Source: Planctomycetota bacterium
GTDB lineage: Bacteria; Planctomycetota; Planctomycetia; Pirellulales; Pirellulaceae
DNA: 14,046 nt
Direction of reading: 5' to 3'
NCBI GenBank assembly: GCA_024277285.1
Contig: JAJRVM010000295.1
Location: 1-14,046 of the forward strand
A program made the position numbers and the translations under genes. Under the pieces are notes generated by a model that was given only the letters and a program-made list of their open reading frames with translations, was not told the origin of the DNA and searched no databases. The stretch's first letter is position 1. Every line of letters begins with the position of its first letter. Positions 6,207 to 13,844 of this stretch are shown here, piece by piece.

Positions 6207-7292
6207 ATGGACCGTGGATTGGTCTTCAATATTCAACGTTACTGCTTGCACGACGGGCCAGGGATCCGCACCACCGTATTCCTGAAAGGGTGTCCGCTCA
6301 GCTGCAGCTGGTGCCACAATCCTGAAAGCCAGTCGCGACAGAACGATATCCGTGTGCTCGAATCGCGCTGTGCGCGCTGCGGACACTGCATCGAAGCCTG
6401 CCCGCAAGGCGGACGGCCGGAGGACTTGCTGCGGATCGGCAATGTCGCGCAAGAGTCACCAACTGACATGCCGCAGGCAACGATTGACTGTACGCTGTGC
6501 GCCGCGTGCGTGGACGCCTGCCCAACCGGAGCAAGACAGCTGGCCGGTCGCGACCTTTCCGTTTCCGAGGTGGTGCAAGAAGTGCTGCGCGACCAGGTGT
6601 TTCACGATCAGTCGGGAGGCGGAGCGACTATTTCGGGGGGGGAGCCGCTCTCGCAAGCAGCGTTTGTGCTGCAACTTCTGCAAGCGTTGCGACGTCAATC
6701 GATTCACACTGCACTCGATACCTGTGGGTTCGCCCCACAACAAGTGCTGCTCGATGTGGCTCCTTGGGTCGACCTGTTTCTGTACGATCTCAAGAGCATG
6801 GATGATGCGGCACACCAGGCTCACACCGGCACGTCCAATTCGCTAATCATCGAAAACCTGATGGCGCTGAGCACCGTTCATGCTAATATTTGGATTCGTG
6901 TTCCGCTGATATCGGGCTTCAACATGGACGATGCGCAGCTTCGCCAGACCGCACGTTTTGTGGCTTCACTACCCGGCGTGCGACAAGTGAACCTGCTCCC
7001 CTATCACCGTATGGGTACAGGCAAGGATGCGGGAAACGGCCGTTCAGTACAAATCGGCAACAGACCATCGGCGGGCAAGCCGATGGCGTTGGACGATCCT
7101 GGGCGTACGGAACACGATGCGGCAGAAGATGCGTCTGATCTGCTCAAAGTCGATGGGCGATTGGCTGCTCACGTCGCCACCGATGACGATGTGAGTGCGC
7201 CGCTACCTGGAGACGAACCAACGCAGGAACAGATTGATCATGCGCTCCGTTTGTTCCGGGCCGAAGGGCTTCACACGCTGGTCGGCGGGTAA
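6207..7292 (+). CDS. Glycyl-radical enzyme activase (radical SAM), partner of the dehydratase (361 aa)
   Basis: Generates the glycyl radical on the adjacent dehydratase using S-adenosylmethionine and a low-potential electron. Radical SAM cysteines are C29, C33 and C36 within GPGIRTTVFLKGCPLSCSWC. Two ferredoxin-type 4Fe-4S motifs follow (C55-C58-C61-C65 and C95-C98-C101-C105), then the SAM-binding GGE (144-146) and the strand DLK (194-196). These mark a class of activase with two auxiliary clusters, as used for hydroxyproline, glycerol and choline-type glycyl radical enzymes. The ATG at 6207 starts MDRGLVFNIQRY, where homology begins; the open frame extends upstream to 6126 without family resemblance. 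The odd part is residues 274-335, between NLLPYHRMGTGK and TQEQIDHALRLFRAEGL. It is an Asp/Ala/Gly-rich stretch some 45-50 residues longer than I expect for the family. The dehydratase gene follows after 39 bp. Confidence 0.92.
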   Translation: MDRGLVFNIQRYCLHDGPGIRTTVFLKGCPLSCSWCHNPESQSRQNDIRVLESRCARCGHCIEACPQGGRPEDLLRIGNVAQESPTDMPQATIDCTLCAACVDACPTGARQLAGRDLSVSEVVQEVLRDQVFHDQSGGGATISGGEPLSQAAFVLQLLQALRRQSIHTALDTCGFAPQQVLLDVAPWVDLFLYDLKSMDDAAHQAHTGTSNSLIIENLMALSTVHANIWIRVPLISGFNMDDAQLRQTARFVASLPGVRQVNLLPYHRMGTGKDAGNGRSVQIGNRPSAGKPMALDDPGRTEHDAAEDASDLLKVDGRLAAHVATDDDVSAPLPGDEPTQEQIDHALRLFRAEGLHTLVGG

Positions 7293-7331
7293 TCGGAGTC
7301 AACCAAGGTCGCAACGAAAGGGATAGTCTGA

Positions 7332-9707
7332 GTGGAAACCAACGTGATGAACAAGCGAACGGACCGGCTTCGGCAAGAGAGCCTCGACACGCCTCCGTCC
7401 ATATCGCATGAGCGCGCTTGTCTGTTGACCGAGTTTTACCAGCAGAACGAGGGGAAGCTGTCGATCCCCATGTTGCGTGCCAAGGCGTTCTACCATCTGT
7501 GCCAACACAAGACGATCTATCTGGGTGACGACGAGTTGATTGTGGGCGAGCGTGGGCCATGTCCCAAATCCGTGCCAACCTATCCCGAACTGACGTGCCA
7601 TTCGCTGGAAGATCTGGAGATACTCGATTCTCGCGACAAGACTCACTACGCCTGTTCTGAGGCGGTCCGCGAGGCGTATGCGCAACAGGTGATTCCCTAC
7701 TGGCGCGGCCGCAGTATGCGCGAGAAAATCCTGGCCGCCATGTCACCCGAATGGCTGGACGCGTATGAAGCGGGAATCTTCACCGAGTTCATGGAACAGC
7801 GCGCCCCCGGGCATACCGTGCTGGACGACAAAATCTACCACAAGGGACTAGTCGATTTCCAACAAGACATCGACGAGGCAATCGCGCGGCTCGACTTCTT
7901 GCGCGATCCCCGGGCGTACGCTCGGCGCGAACAGTTGCAGGCAATGCACGTCGCATGCGATGCTCTGATCCTGTTTGCAAGGCGCCACGCCGATTTGGCT
8001 GCCGACCGCGCCGCGAATGAATCGAAATCGCTGCGTCGGGCCGAACTGGAGAAGATTGCCGATGTCTGCCGCCACGTGCCGACGCATGCACCACGCGATT
8101 TCCACGAAGCCCTTCAGTACTACTGGTTCTGTCACCAGGCCGTGGTTACCGAACTCAATGGCTGGGACTCGTTTAGCCCGGGGCACTTGGACCAGCACCT
8201 CTATCCCTTCTACCTGAAGGGACTTGAGGAGGGTTCGTTAACCCGCGAGTCAGCGAAAGAACTGCTCGAAACGTTCTTCATCAAGTTCAACAACCATCCA
8301 GCTCCACCAAAGGTCGGCGTCACGGCGGCCGAAAGCGGAACCTATACCGACTTTGCCAATATCAACATTGGTGGCCTGCTGCCCGACGGTGCGGATGGAT
8401 CGAACGAACTGTCGCATCTGCTGCTGGAGATCATCGACGAGATGCACTTGTTGCAACCGAGCAGCAATCTGCAATTGTCGCGCAAGACTCCTGACGGATT
8501 GCTCAAACATGCACTTCGCGTGATTCGCAACGGATATGGCTTTCCTTCCATTTTCAACGCCGATGCGGTCGTTCAGGAACAGGTCCGCCAGGGAAAGACA
8601 CTCGAAGATGCACGCGCTGGTGGCTGCAGCGGTTGTGTGGAAACCGGCGCATTCGGTAAGGAAGCCTACATACTGACCGGGTATTTCAATCTGCCAAAGA
8701 TTCTGGAACTGACACTTCACGACGGCTTTGACCCGCGCACCGACAAACAACTCGGTCCACGCACCGGTGACGGTGCAAGCTTCACATCGTTTGACCATTT
8801 GTTTGAAGCGTTTGCGCGCCAGTTACGCCACTTCGTCGAAATAAAGATCCGCGGGAACCAAGTCATCGAACAGATGTATGCCCAGCTGATGCCCGCTCCG
8901 TTCCTGAGCGTGATCACGGACGATTGTATTGCCAAGGGCATGGACTATAACGCTGGCGGAGCACGCTATAACCACATGTTCATCCAGTTCGTCGGCATCG
9001 GCAGTTTGACCGATAGCTTTGCTGCGCTCAAGCAATTGGTTTTTGACGAACAAGATGTCCCGCTCGACACGTTCGTGCAGATGCTGAACGAGGATTTCAA
9101 AGATCAGGAGATGTTGCGACAGCGTCTTGTCCATCGGACGCACAAGTATGGCAACGATGACGACTACGCCGACCAACTGATGGTCCGCGCGTTTAACCTT
9201 GTGTTTGAAGAAGTCGATGGTCGTCCTAACTCGAAGGGTGGGCGGTATCAAATCGAAATGCTACCGACGACGTGCCACGTCTATTTCGGCTCGGTCACGG
9301 GCGCCACGCCTGACGGCCGCCGTGCCGGGCTCCCCCTGTCCGAGGGCATCTCGCCGGTGCAGGGAGCCGACCGTAACGGCCCGACCGCAGTGGCCAAGTC
9401 GGCTTCCAAAATGGACCACGTCAAGACCGGTGGGACGCTGCTGAATATGAAATTTACCCCTAACCTGCTGGCCGACGAGAATGGCATCGACAAACTGGCC
9501 CATTTGGTGCGAGGTTACTTTGGCCTGGAAGGCCACCACGTCCAATTCAATGTCGTGCAGGCTGACACGCTGCGCAAGGCACAGGCCGAGCCAGATTCGT
9601 ATCGAGATTTGATCGTCCGCGTGGCCGGATATAGCGATTACTTTTGCGACCTCTCGGCCGAGCTCCAGGAAGAAATCGTGCAGCGTACCGAACACGCTGA
9701 ATTCTGA
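7332..9707 (+). CDS. hypD: Glycyl radical enzyme, trans-4-hydroxy-L-proline dehydratase (791 aa)
   Basis: Cytoplasmic, oxygen-sensitive enzyme that removes water from trans-4-hydroxy-L-proline to give (S)-1-pyrroline-5-carboxylate, which ProC can reduce to proline. The PFL domain fills most of the protein. The C-terminal radical loop is VRVAGYSDYF with Gly766. The active-site motif is SGCVETGAFGKEAY with Cys435 and Glu437. D279, S335, D340, F341 and Y451 fall one position after the substrate-pocket residues I remember for the Clostridioides difficile enzyme (C434, E436, G765). Segments such as EFMEQRAPGHTV and ILTGYFN also match that enzyme as I recall it, and the length is normal. The start is a GTG at 7332, with AAAGGGA about 8 nt upstream and an N-terminus of family length; ATG 7347 is the alternative. 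Cys432 stands where I recall Thr. hypD here is not the hydrogenase maturation gene of the same name. Confidence 0.92.
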   Translation: METNVMNKRTDRLRQESLDTPPSISHERACLLTEFYQQNEGKLSIPMLRAKAFYHLCQHKTIYLGDDELIVGERGPCPKSVPTYPELTCHSLEDLEILDSRDKTHYACSEAVREAYAQQVIPYWRGRSMREKILAAMSPEWLDAYEAGIFTEFMEQRAPGHTVLDDKIYHKGLVDFQQDIDEAIARLDFLRDPRAYARREQLQAMHVACDALILFARRHADLAADRAANESKSLRRAELEKIADVCRHVPTHAPRDFHEALQYYWFCHQAVVTELNGWDSFSPGHLDQHLYPFYLKGLEEGSLTRESAKELLETFFIKFNNHPAPPKVGVTAAESGTYTDFANINIGGLLPDGADGSNELSHLLLEIIDEMHLLQPSSNLQLSRKTPDGLLKHALRVIRNGYGFPSIFNADAVVQEQVRQGKTLEDARAGGCSGCVETGAFGKEAYILTGYFNLPKILELTLHDGFDPRTDKQLGPRTGDGASFTSFDHLFEAFARQLRHFVEIKIRGNQVIEQMYAQLMPAPFLSVITDDCIAKGMDYNAGGARYNHMFIQFVGIGSLTDSFAALKQLVFDEQDVPLDTFVQMLNEDFKDQEMLRQRLVHRTHKYGNDDDYADQLMVRAFNLVFEEVDGRPNSKGGRYQIEMLPTTCHVYFGSVTGATPDGRRAGLPLSEGISPVQGADRNGPTAVAKSASKMDHVKTGGTLLNMKFTPNLLADENGIDKLAHLVRGYFGLEGHHVQFNVVQADTLRKAQAEPDSYRDLIVRVAGYSDYFCDLSAELQEEIVQRTEHAEF

Positions 9708-9839
9708 ACGCGGAATTCGCCTCGCGCGTTGCTGGGTGCTACGTCTTAGACTGGCTGACCCGAATAGGCGTCCAAAGTCTCAAGTTACTTGTCCAGCGTA
9801 ACCCTGGCCCATTGCGACTATCTCTTGAACCCCGCCCGA

Positions 9840-9869
9840 GCTGCTAATAAATCGGCTGCTAATAAGTCG
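9840..9869. repeat. 15-bp tandem duplication
   Basis: GCTGCTAATAAATCG (9840-9854) is directly followed by GCTGCTAATAAGTCG (9855-9869), with one difference. Each unit carries TAATAA. The unit length equals that of the minisatellite between the GspF genes, though the sequence is unrelated. Confidence 0.85.
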
Positions 9870-9999
9870 GTCTTCGCTGGTGGAGTTGTTGATGCCGTCT
9901 TTGTTCTGCGCGTAGAGGGCCGATGAGGTGCCGCGCGCAAGCAGCTAGCAGCCGAGGGCTGCAATGCCACGGGCAAGAAGGACATGGACCGTTCTGTTC

Positions 10000-10100
10000 T
10001 TCTTTGCCCATCATTTTCTTTGCCCTCCAAGGAGCACCACCAGACGCGTCGTCCATGAGCGCCACGGGAGAGAAGGGCAAAGAAGATGACGGGCAAAAAA
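10000..10100. repeat. Imperfect 27-bp inverted repeat
   Basis: Arm 10000-10026 (TTCTTTGCCCATCATT...) is the reverse complement of 10074-10100 at 24 of 27 positions, with a 47-nt spacer. Within each arm the motif CTTTGCCC is itself nearly duplicated. The arms lie in non-coding sequence, so a structured RNA or a degenerate dispersed element is possible. No transposase remnant is visible. Confidence 0.75.
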
Positions 10101-10205
10101 CAGCGCGCGGTGGAACGTCTTCCGATCAGGTGGCCGTTTGCCATTCTTCGAGCTAATCGAGCGAAAACTCGGGCCGAAAAGCGTCACGTCCGCGATGAAC
10201 CGTTA

Positions 10206-10224
10206 CCGGCTGTTGAACAGCCGG
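10206..10224. repeat. Perfect small hairpin
   Basis: CCGGCTGT (10206-10213), loop TGA, ACAGCCGG (10217-10224): an 8-bp perfect stem. There is no T-run on either side, so a terminator role is unsupported. It lies in the repeat-rich spacer upstream of the Tat-signal protein. Confidence 0.6.
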
Positions 10225-10422
10225 CGCCCCCTAATCTCTCGCCGGTCGAACGTAGATTTTTCCATTGATCGCCGCTTTGCTGAGGCCGAATCAAGGCGAG
10301 TTTTGCTTCAATATTGCCCGCTCGCTTTCCAAGTTGGACGCTACTTGCAGCTGGGCAATGGCTGCTCGGTCGCCGTGACGGATCGGTTGTTTTGTCGGTC
10401 GATTCCAGCCCTCCTTGTGCGA

Positions 10423-10450
10423 TTGGTGAAAAAGTTTGTTAGGCTAGAAT
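10423..10450 (+). promoter_or_regulatory. Possible sigma-70-type promoter for the tandem MBL gene
   Basis: TTGGTG (10423-10428) and TAGAAT (10445-10450) are separated by 16 bp, close to consensus -35 and -10 boxes. The position would give a leader of about 195 nt before the ATG at 10655. Pattern match only; planctomycete promoters are poorly defined. Confidence 0.35.
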
Positions 10451-10654
10451 CTCGCGTCGTGCCATTCTTGGTTCCCGCAACAGTCATCGCAATCGGCTGA
10501 GTAGATACGAAATATTGCTTCGGCCTTGTATCGCACCGTAGCCTCGGCAGCTTTCGCTACCAAAATAGAGCGGCTTGGTTCCGCCGCAATGTGAACTGAT
10601 CATCCCCCTCACCAACGCCTTCAAGCAGCTTGGCGTTACCGGAGATTCCCGATC

Positions 10655-12646
10655 ATGACGTCATTTGTACCAGACACCGATTTGACAAGACCGTCGCGCC
10701 GACAGTTCTTGCGCGCTGCGGCCGCTTCAATCCCAGCGGCTGGCATCGCACACGGTTTACTGGCCGGCCCGCCGCAAGACAACGTGGGCTCGCTCCCAGC
10801 GTCTGGAAGCAGTACGACAATCTCTGAACACTTGACCCTATTCCACGGCCCCATCCATGTCGGTATCATCCGCGATGGCAATCGCGCGCTGGTCATTGAT
10901 TGCGGGGATGGGTCCGTTACCCTGGCTCTCGACAAACTTGGTATCACCGACGTTCAGCAGTTGCTGTTCACTCACTATCATCGCGACCAGAACTGCGGTG
11001 CCGACCGATTTCCTCCGGCAGCGAAGCGCGTTGTACCGAAGCGGGAACGTGAGTATTTTTCCGATCCACATAGTTATTGGAATGACGATAAGCAGCTATA
11101 CCGCGTTTATCGCACGTTTCGTCCGGAACATTTGATGCCCGCCGATCGCATCGGTGCCGACCAGGAAGTTGCCGGTGGCGATCAGATTACGTTTGGCCCG
11201 GCAACTATCCAAGTGCTTGATACCCCCGGGCATACGGAAGGCTCGGTCAGCTACCTGGTGGAAGTGGATGGACGTCGAGTGCTGTTTAGCGGCGACTTGA
11301 TCGCGGGCGACGGCCAGATCTGGGACCTGTACAGCTTGCAAAAGGGATTCACGCGCGGCAAGCGGACCATTGGCGGATACCACGGGTTCATGGGGGACCG
11401 CTGGCGATTGGCCGAAAGCCTGCAAACCGCCAGACAAAGCAACGCGGACTTGATAGTTCCGTCGCACGGTCAAGTGATTTCCGATCCACGTGTGGCGATC
11501 GACCATCTGATTGAGCGGTTGGAAACGTGCTATGACAACTACGTCTCGATCAGTGCGCTGCGTCACTACTTCCCTGAACTGTTTGACGAGTACGCCGGCA
11601 AACCGGGCCAAATGCCGTTGCGCGACGGGATCGAACCACCCCAATGTCTGCGGCACTTTGGCACCACGTGGATGCTCGTTTCGGACTCCGGCGCCGCATT
11701 GGTAATGGACGTCGGATCGAAGGGGACCGTCGATCAGCTCAAGAGGATGTTGGCCGACGGCGAGATCAGCAGCATCGACGCGTTGTGGGTCACTCACTAT
11801 CACTTCGACCATACCGACGGCATCGTCGAGTTCCAACGCACGTTCGATTGTCCCTGTATCACCGACCAGCGATTGGCCGACGTATTGGTTCGCCCGGCAG
11901 CGTGGCGGTTGCCCTGCCTGGCCCCCGATCCGATTAAGGTACATCGCCCGATGAAGGATGGGCAGGCCTGGAATTGGCGCGAGTTCAAGCTGACTTCGTA
12001 TTTTTATCCAGGCCAGACACTCTATCACGCTGCCCTGTTAGCTGAGAAGGAAGACGAACGCATGCTGTTCGTCGGTGACTCGCACACACCGGGCGGCCTG
12101 GACGACTATTGTGCGTACAACCGCAACCAGCTTGGATCAGATGTCGGGTTCCAATACTGCCTGTCACTGATAGAAAAACTGCAACCGACTCACATGTTCA
12201 ATTGCCATGTCGATAAAGCCTTCACCTTTACGGCTGAAGAAATTGCCTATATGCACAAGCAGTTGGAGCGGCGCGAGCAACTCTTCGGACAGTTGATGCC
12301 TTGGCCACACGCCAATTTCGGCACCGAGCCTACCTGGGTGCGTGCCGATCCGTACCGTCAACAGCTCAAACCCGGACAAGCCGCTCAGTTAGCCGTGATC
12401 GTTACGAATCACGCCAAAACGGGGGCGAAGTTTGCATGTCGAGCGATATTGCCTAAGGCCTGGAAGGGTGGCACCACGCAATGGGTCTCGCGCCAGGTGC
12501 CCAGTAAGACGGAGCGCGAATGCAAGTTGTCGATGACGGTCCCCGACCACGTCGTGCCGGGCCGCTATGTTATTCCAATCGATGTCCGACTCAACGATCG
12601 CGAACTGCCCAGCTTTAGCGAGTGCCTTGTGGATGTGATGAGCTAA
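10655..12646 (+). CDS. Tat-exported tandem metallo-beta-lactamase-fold protein (663 aa)
   Basis: Predicted exported metallohydrolase of unknown substrate. The N-terminus has a twin-arginine signal (SRRQFLR, R15-R16, then an alanine-rich hydrophobic stretch to about 37). The first MBL domain (about 58-290) shows HYHRDQ (H107, H109, D111), PGH (H193), SGD (D214) and SHG (H271). The usual sixth His of HxHxDH is Gln112. The second MBL domain (about 330-525) shows an intact HYHFDH (H381, H383, D385, H386), GDSH (D475) and CH (H518). Here the PGH histidine is Gln454, with H458 four residues later. The C-terminal region (about 560-663) is beta-rich, resembling an Ig-like additional domain (LKPGQAAQLAVIVTN). 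GGAGA lies about 10 nt before the ATG. It stands alone between a long spacer and an inverted-repeat element, so its neighbours give no functional clue. Confidence 0.82.
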   Translation: MTSFVPDTDLTRPSRRQFLRAAAASIPAAGIAHGLLAGPPQDNVGSLPASGSSTTISEHLTLFHGPIHVGIIRDGNRALVIDCGDGSVTLALDKLGITDVQQLLFTHYHRDQNCGADRFPPAAKRVVPKREREYFSDPHSYWNDDKQLYRVYRTFRPEHLMPADRIGADQEVAGGDQITFGPATIQVLDTPGHTEGSVSYLVEVDGRRVLFSGDLIAGDGQIWDLYSLQKGFTRGKRTIGGYHGFMGDRWRLAESLQTARQSNADLIVPSHGQVISDPRVAIDHLIERLETCYDNYVSISALRHYFPELFDEYAGKPGQMPLRDGIEPPQCLRHFGTTWMLVSDSGAALVMDVGSKGTVDQLKRMLADGEISSIDALWVTHYHFDHTDGIVEFQRTFDCPCITDQRLADVLVRPAAWRLPCLAPDPIKVHRPMKDGQAWNWREFKLTSYFYPGQTLYHAALLAEKEDERMLFVGDSHTPGGLDDYCAYNRNQLGSDVGFQYCLSLIEKLQPTHMFNCHVDKAFTFTAEEIAYMHKQLERREQLFGQLMPWPHANFGTEPTWVRADPYRQQLKPGQAAQLAVIVTNHAKTGAKFACRAILPKAWKGGTTQWVSRQVPSKTERECKLSMTVPDHVVPGRYVIPIDVRLNDRELPSFSECLVDVMS

Positions 12647-12719
12647 CCGCCGCATCTCTTGAACGGGTTTTTGTACTACTAAGGCGTGACTCAAGGATAA
12701 CTTTCGCGTTTCCTGCATC

Positions 12720-12941
12720 GGGTGGCACTGGCTGAGTGAGCGCCGAACTCGCGCTCCTTGTCAATACGGTCACTCGCGAGCGGAGCCAGTGCTGCGCCGC
12801 TTCAGGGACTGCTCAATTACGCACCAAGATGCGAGGGAATAGCCAGAGCACTGGCTCCGCTCGCGAGGCACGAGGCAATTCACGCTCGCGCGCAACGCCG
12901 AACGATCACGTCGATTCCCGCTTGCTCAGCCAGTGCCACCC
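12720..12941. repeat. Nested inverted-repeat element (MITE-like), 222 bp
   Basis: The outer arms 12720-12736 and 12925-12941 (GGGTGGCACTGGCTGAG) are perfect inverted repeats; with two mismatches they extend to 23 bp. The inner arms 12773-12793 and 12847-12867 form a perfect 21-bp inverted repeat with a 53-nt spacer. All four arms contain GCACTGGCT in alternating orientation (12725, 12784, 12848, 12928), so two alternative foldings are possible: outer-outer plus inner-inner, or neighbour pairs. It fills the gap between two convergent genes and carries no coding sequence of its own, which fits a non-autonomous palindromic repeat or a shared transcript end. Confidence 0.85.
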
Positions 12942-12958
12942 TGTATGACGAGCGGTTG

Positions 12959-13699
12959 TCAACGTTCACTTGCGGCCCTTCTTCCGGACGTGCCGTTTGC
13001 CGTGTCAGCACGTTCTCGCACCACCGATTGACTCTTGTAGAATCCTTCCCTGTCAAGCTCCGCCTCGAGGCGCGGAGCTAGTTCTTCGGCTAGTTCAGCG
13101 AGCAGTTCGCGGGAGTATCCCAGCGCGATGAGAAAGTCTTTTCGGCCGTCACGCCCGGCAATCAAGGCAGATGCGAAGCCACCGAACCCCAGTGAAATGT
13201 CGCGCGACGCGCCACCACGTAAAGAGGGTGCGACAATACGCAAGCGTTGAATCTGATCTATCGAACACTGGCGCCGCCAGCGGAAAAAGAACAACCTTTC
13301 GGTCGTGAAGAGACTCCCATTATGGACGGCCAGTGTGCAGCGAGTACGGTTTGCGATCGCGGCCAGGCCGGCCACCACCATCCCCATCGATGGAACCAGC
13401 CCCAGAGTTCCAAGCAACCCGAATCCGATGAGGGTCAATCCGAACCACTGCTGTTGCTTCAGCAGACGCACACCTTCCATGATCGGCATGGTCATCCAAC
13501 CGATCATGAACAGCGTGCCGAACAGCCCCATGCCGGCGACCATCCAGCCGACGTGACGTACCTTTCCCAGTTGCCGCCAAGGGAGCAGGTAACCCACACC
13601 TGTGGCTGAGATTTCGGTCTGCCAACGTTCAAGGGCCTTCTTCATGACGGTGTTCCCGGATGCATCTACTAGGCGTGGTAGCTGCGTACCATCGACCAT
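12959..13699 (-). CDS. Membrane protein of unknown function (246 aa)
   Basis: I do not recognise the family. The protein has a polar N-terminus (1-45) and two membrane segments (about 49-71 and 85-113). A C-terminal soluble domain follows, starting CTLAVHNGSLFTTERLFFFRWRRQCSIDQIQRLRI (121-155), which has the look of a bacterial PH-like beta fold. It ends with an Ala/Glu-rich helix (198-217) and a polar tail. The ATG at 13699 has AGGG 8 nt upstream. A GTG at 13771 is in frame, but it adds a hydrophobic stretch without good ribosome-binding signals. The gene converges on the tandem MBL gene, and its stop lies 18 bp from the inverted-repeat element. Upstream on its own strand is the ACAAG-hairpin repeat. 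Confidence 0.7.
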   Translation of the reverse strand: MVDGTQLPRLVDASGNTVMKKALERWQTEISATGVGYLLPWRQLGKVRHVGWMVAGMGLFGTLFMIGWMTMPIMEGVRLLKQQQWFGLTLIGFGLLGTLGLVPSMGMVVAGLAAIANRTRCTLAVHNGSLFTTERLFFFRWRRQCSIDQIQRLRIVAPSLRGGASRDISLGFGGFASALIAGRDGRKDFLIALGYSRELLAELAEELAPRLEAELDREGFYKSQSVVRERADTANGTSGRRAASER

Positions 13700-13779
13700 A
13701 TGCTCGACCCTAGCATACCGGAAAAAGAAACAAAGTGCATTAGTTGTCACTACATGCGCAAGCGGACTCACGATCCCGG

Positions 13780-13819
13780 TCGATCCGTGGTACCTCTGAA
13801 AATCGATCCTTCGTACCTC
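13780..13819. repeat. Imperfect 17-bp direct repeat
   Basis: TCGATCCGTGGTACCTC (13780-13796) and TCGATCCTTCGTACCTC (13803-13819) match at 14 of 17 positions, 23 bp apart. They lie 80-120 bp upstream of the membrane protein start on the minus strand, a position where operator repeats could sit. No regulator is known. Confidence 0.5.
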
Positions 13820-13844
13820 GGTTCACACTGCTCAACTTAGCGTT

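Larger units (their letters stand above)
9708..10654. other. 947-bp intergenic region, repeat-rich, no convincing gene
   Basis: It lies between the dehydratase stop and the start of the Tat protein. Open frames exist on both strands (for example minus 9818-10144 and plus 10138-10500), but they lack recognisable domains and overlap inverted repeats, so I treat them as chance. The stretch holds a 15-bp tandem duplication (9840-9869), a long imperfect inverted repeat (10000-10100), a small perfect hairpin (10206-10224) and a possible promoter (10423-10450). The two halves of 9966-10076 also share a direct repeat GCCACGGG(C/A)(A/G)AGAAGG. No clear terminator follows the dehydratase. Confidence 0.6.

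Noticed and set aside
7332..9707. Pyruvate formate-lyase, choline lyase or glycerol/propanediol dehydratase identity
   Set aside because: The Cys-x-Glu active site followed by TGAFGKEAYILTGYFN and the whole-length match favour hydroxyproline dehydratase; PFL has adjacent Cys-Cys instead.
6207..9707. Glycyl-radical bacterial microcompartment locus
   Set aside because: No shell protein, aldehyde dehydrogenase or encapsulation-type N-terminal extension is present in the window.
9818..10144. Minus-strand 108-aa open frame between the dehydratase and MBL genes
   Set aside because: It spans the tandem and inverted repeats and reads as low-complexity translation of them.
10138..10500. Plus-strand 120-aa open frame before the MBL gene
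   Set aside because: No domain or good start signal, and it covers a hairpin and a possible promoter.
11096..12028. Minus-strand 310-aa open frame inside the MBL gene
   Set aside because: It is antisense to a protein with a clear Tat signal and metal-binding motifs; such shadows are common at this base composition.
12720..12941. Insertion sequence remnant
   Set aside because: No transposase fragment lies within or next to the arms, so only a non-autonomous repeat can be supported.
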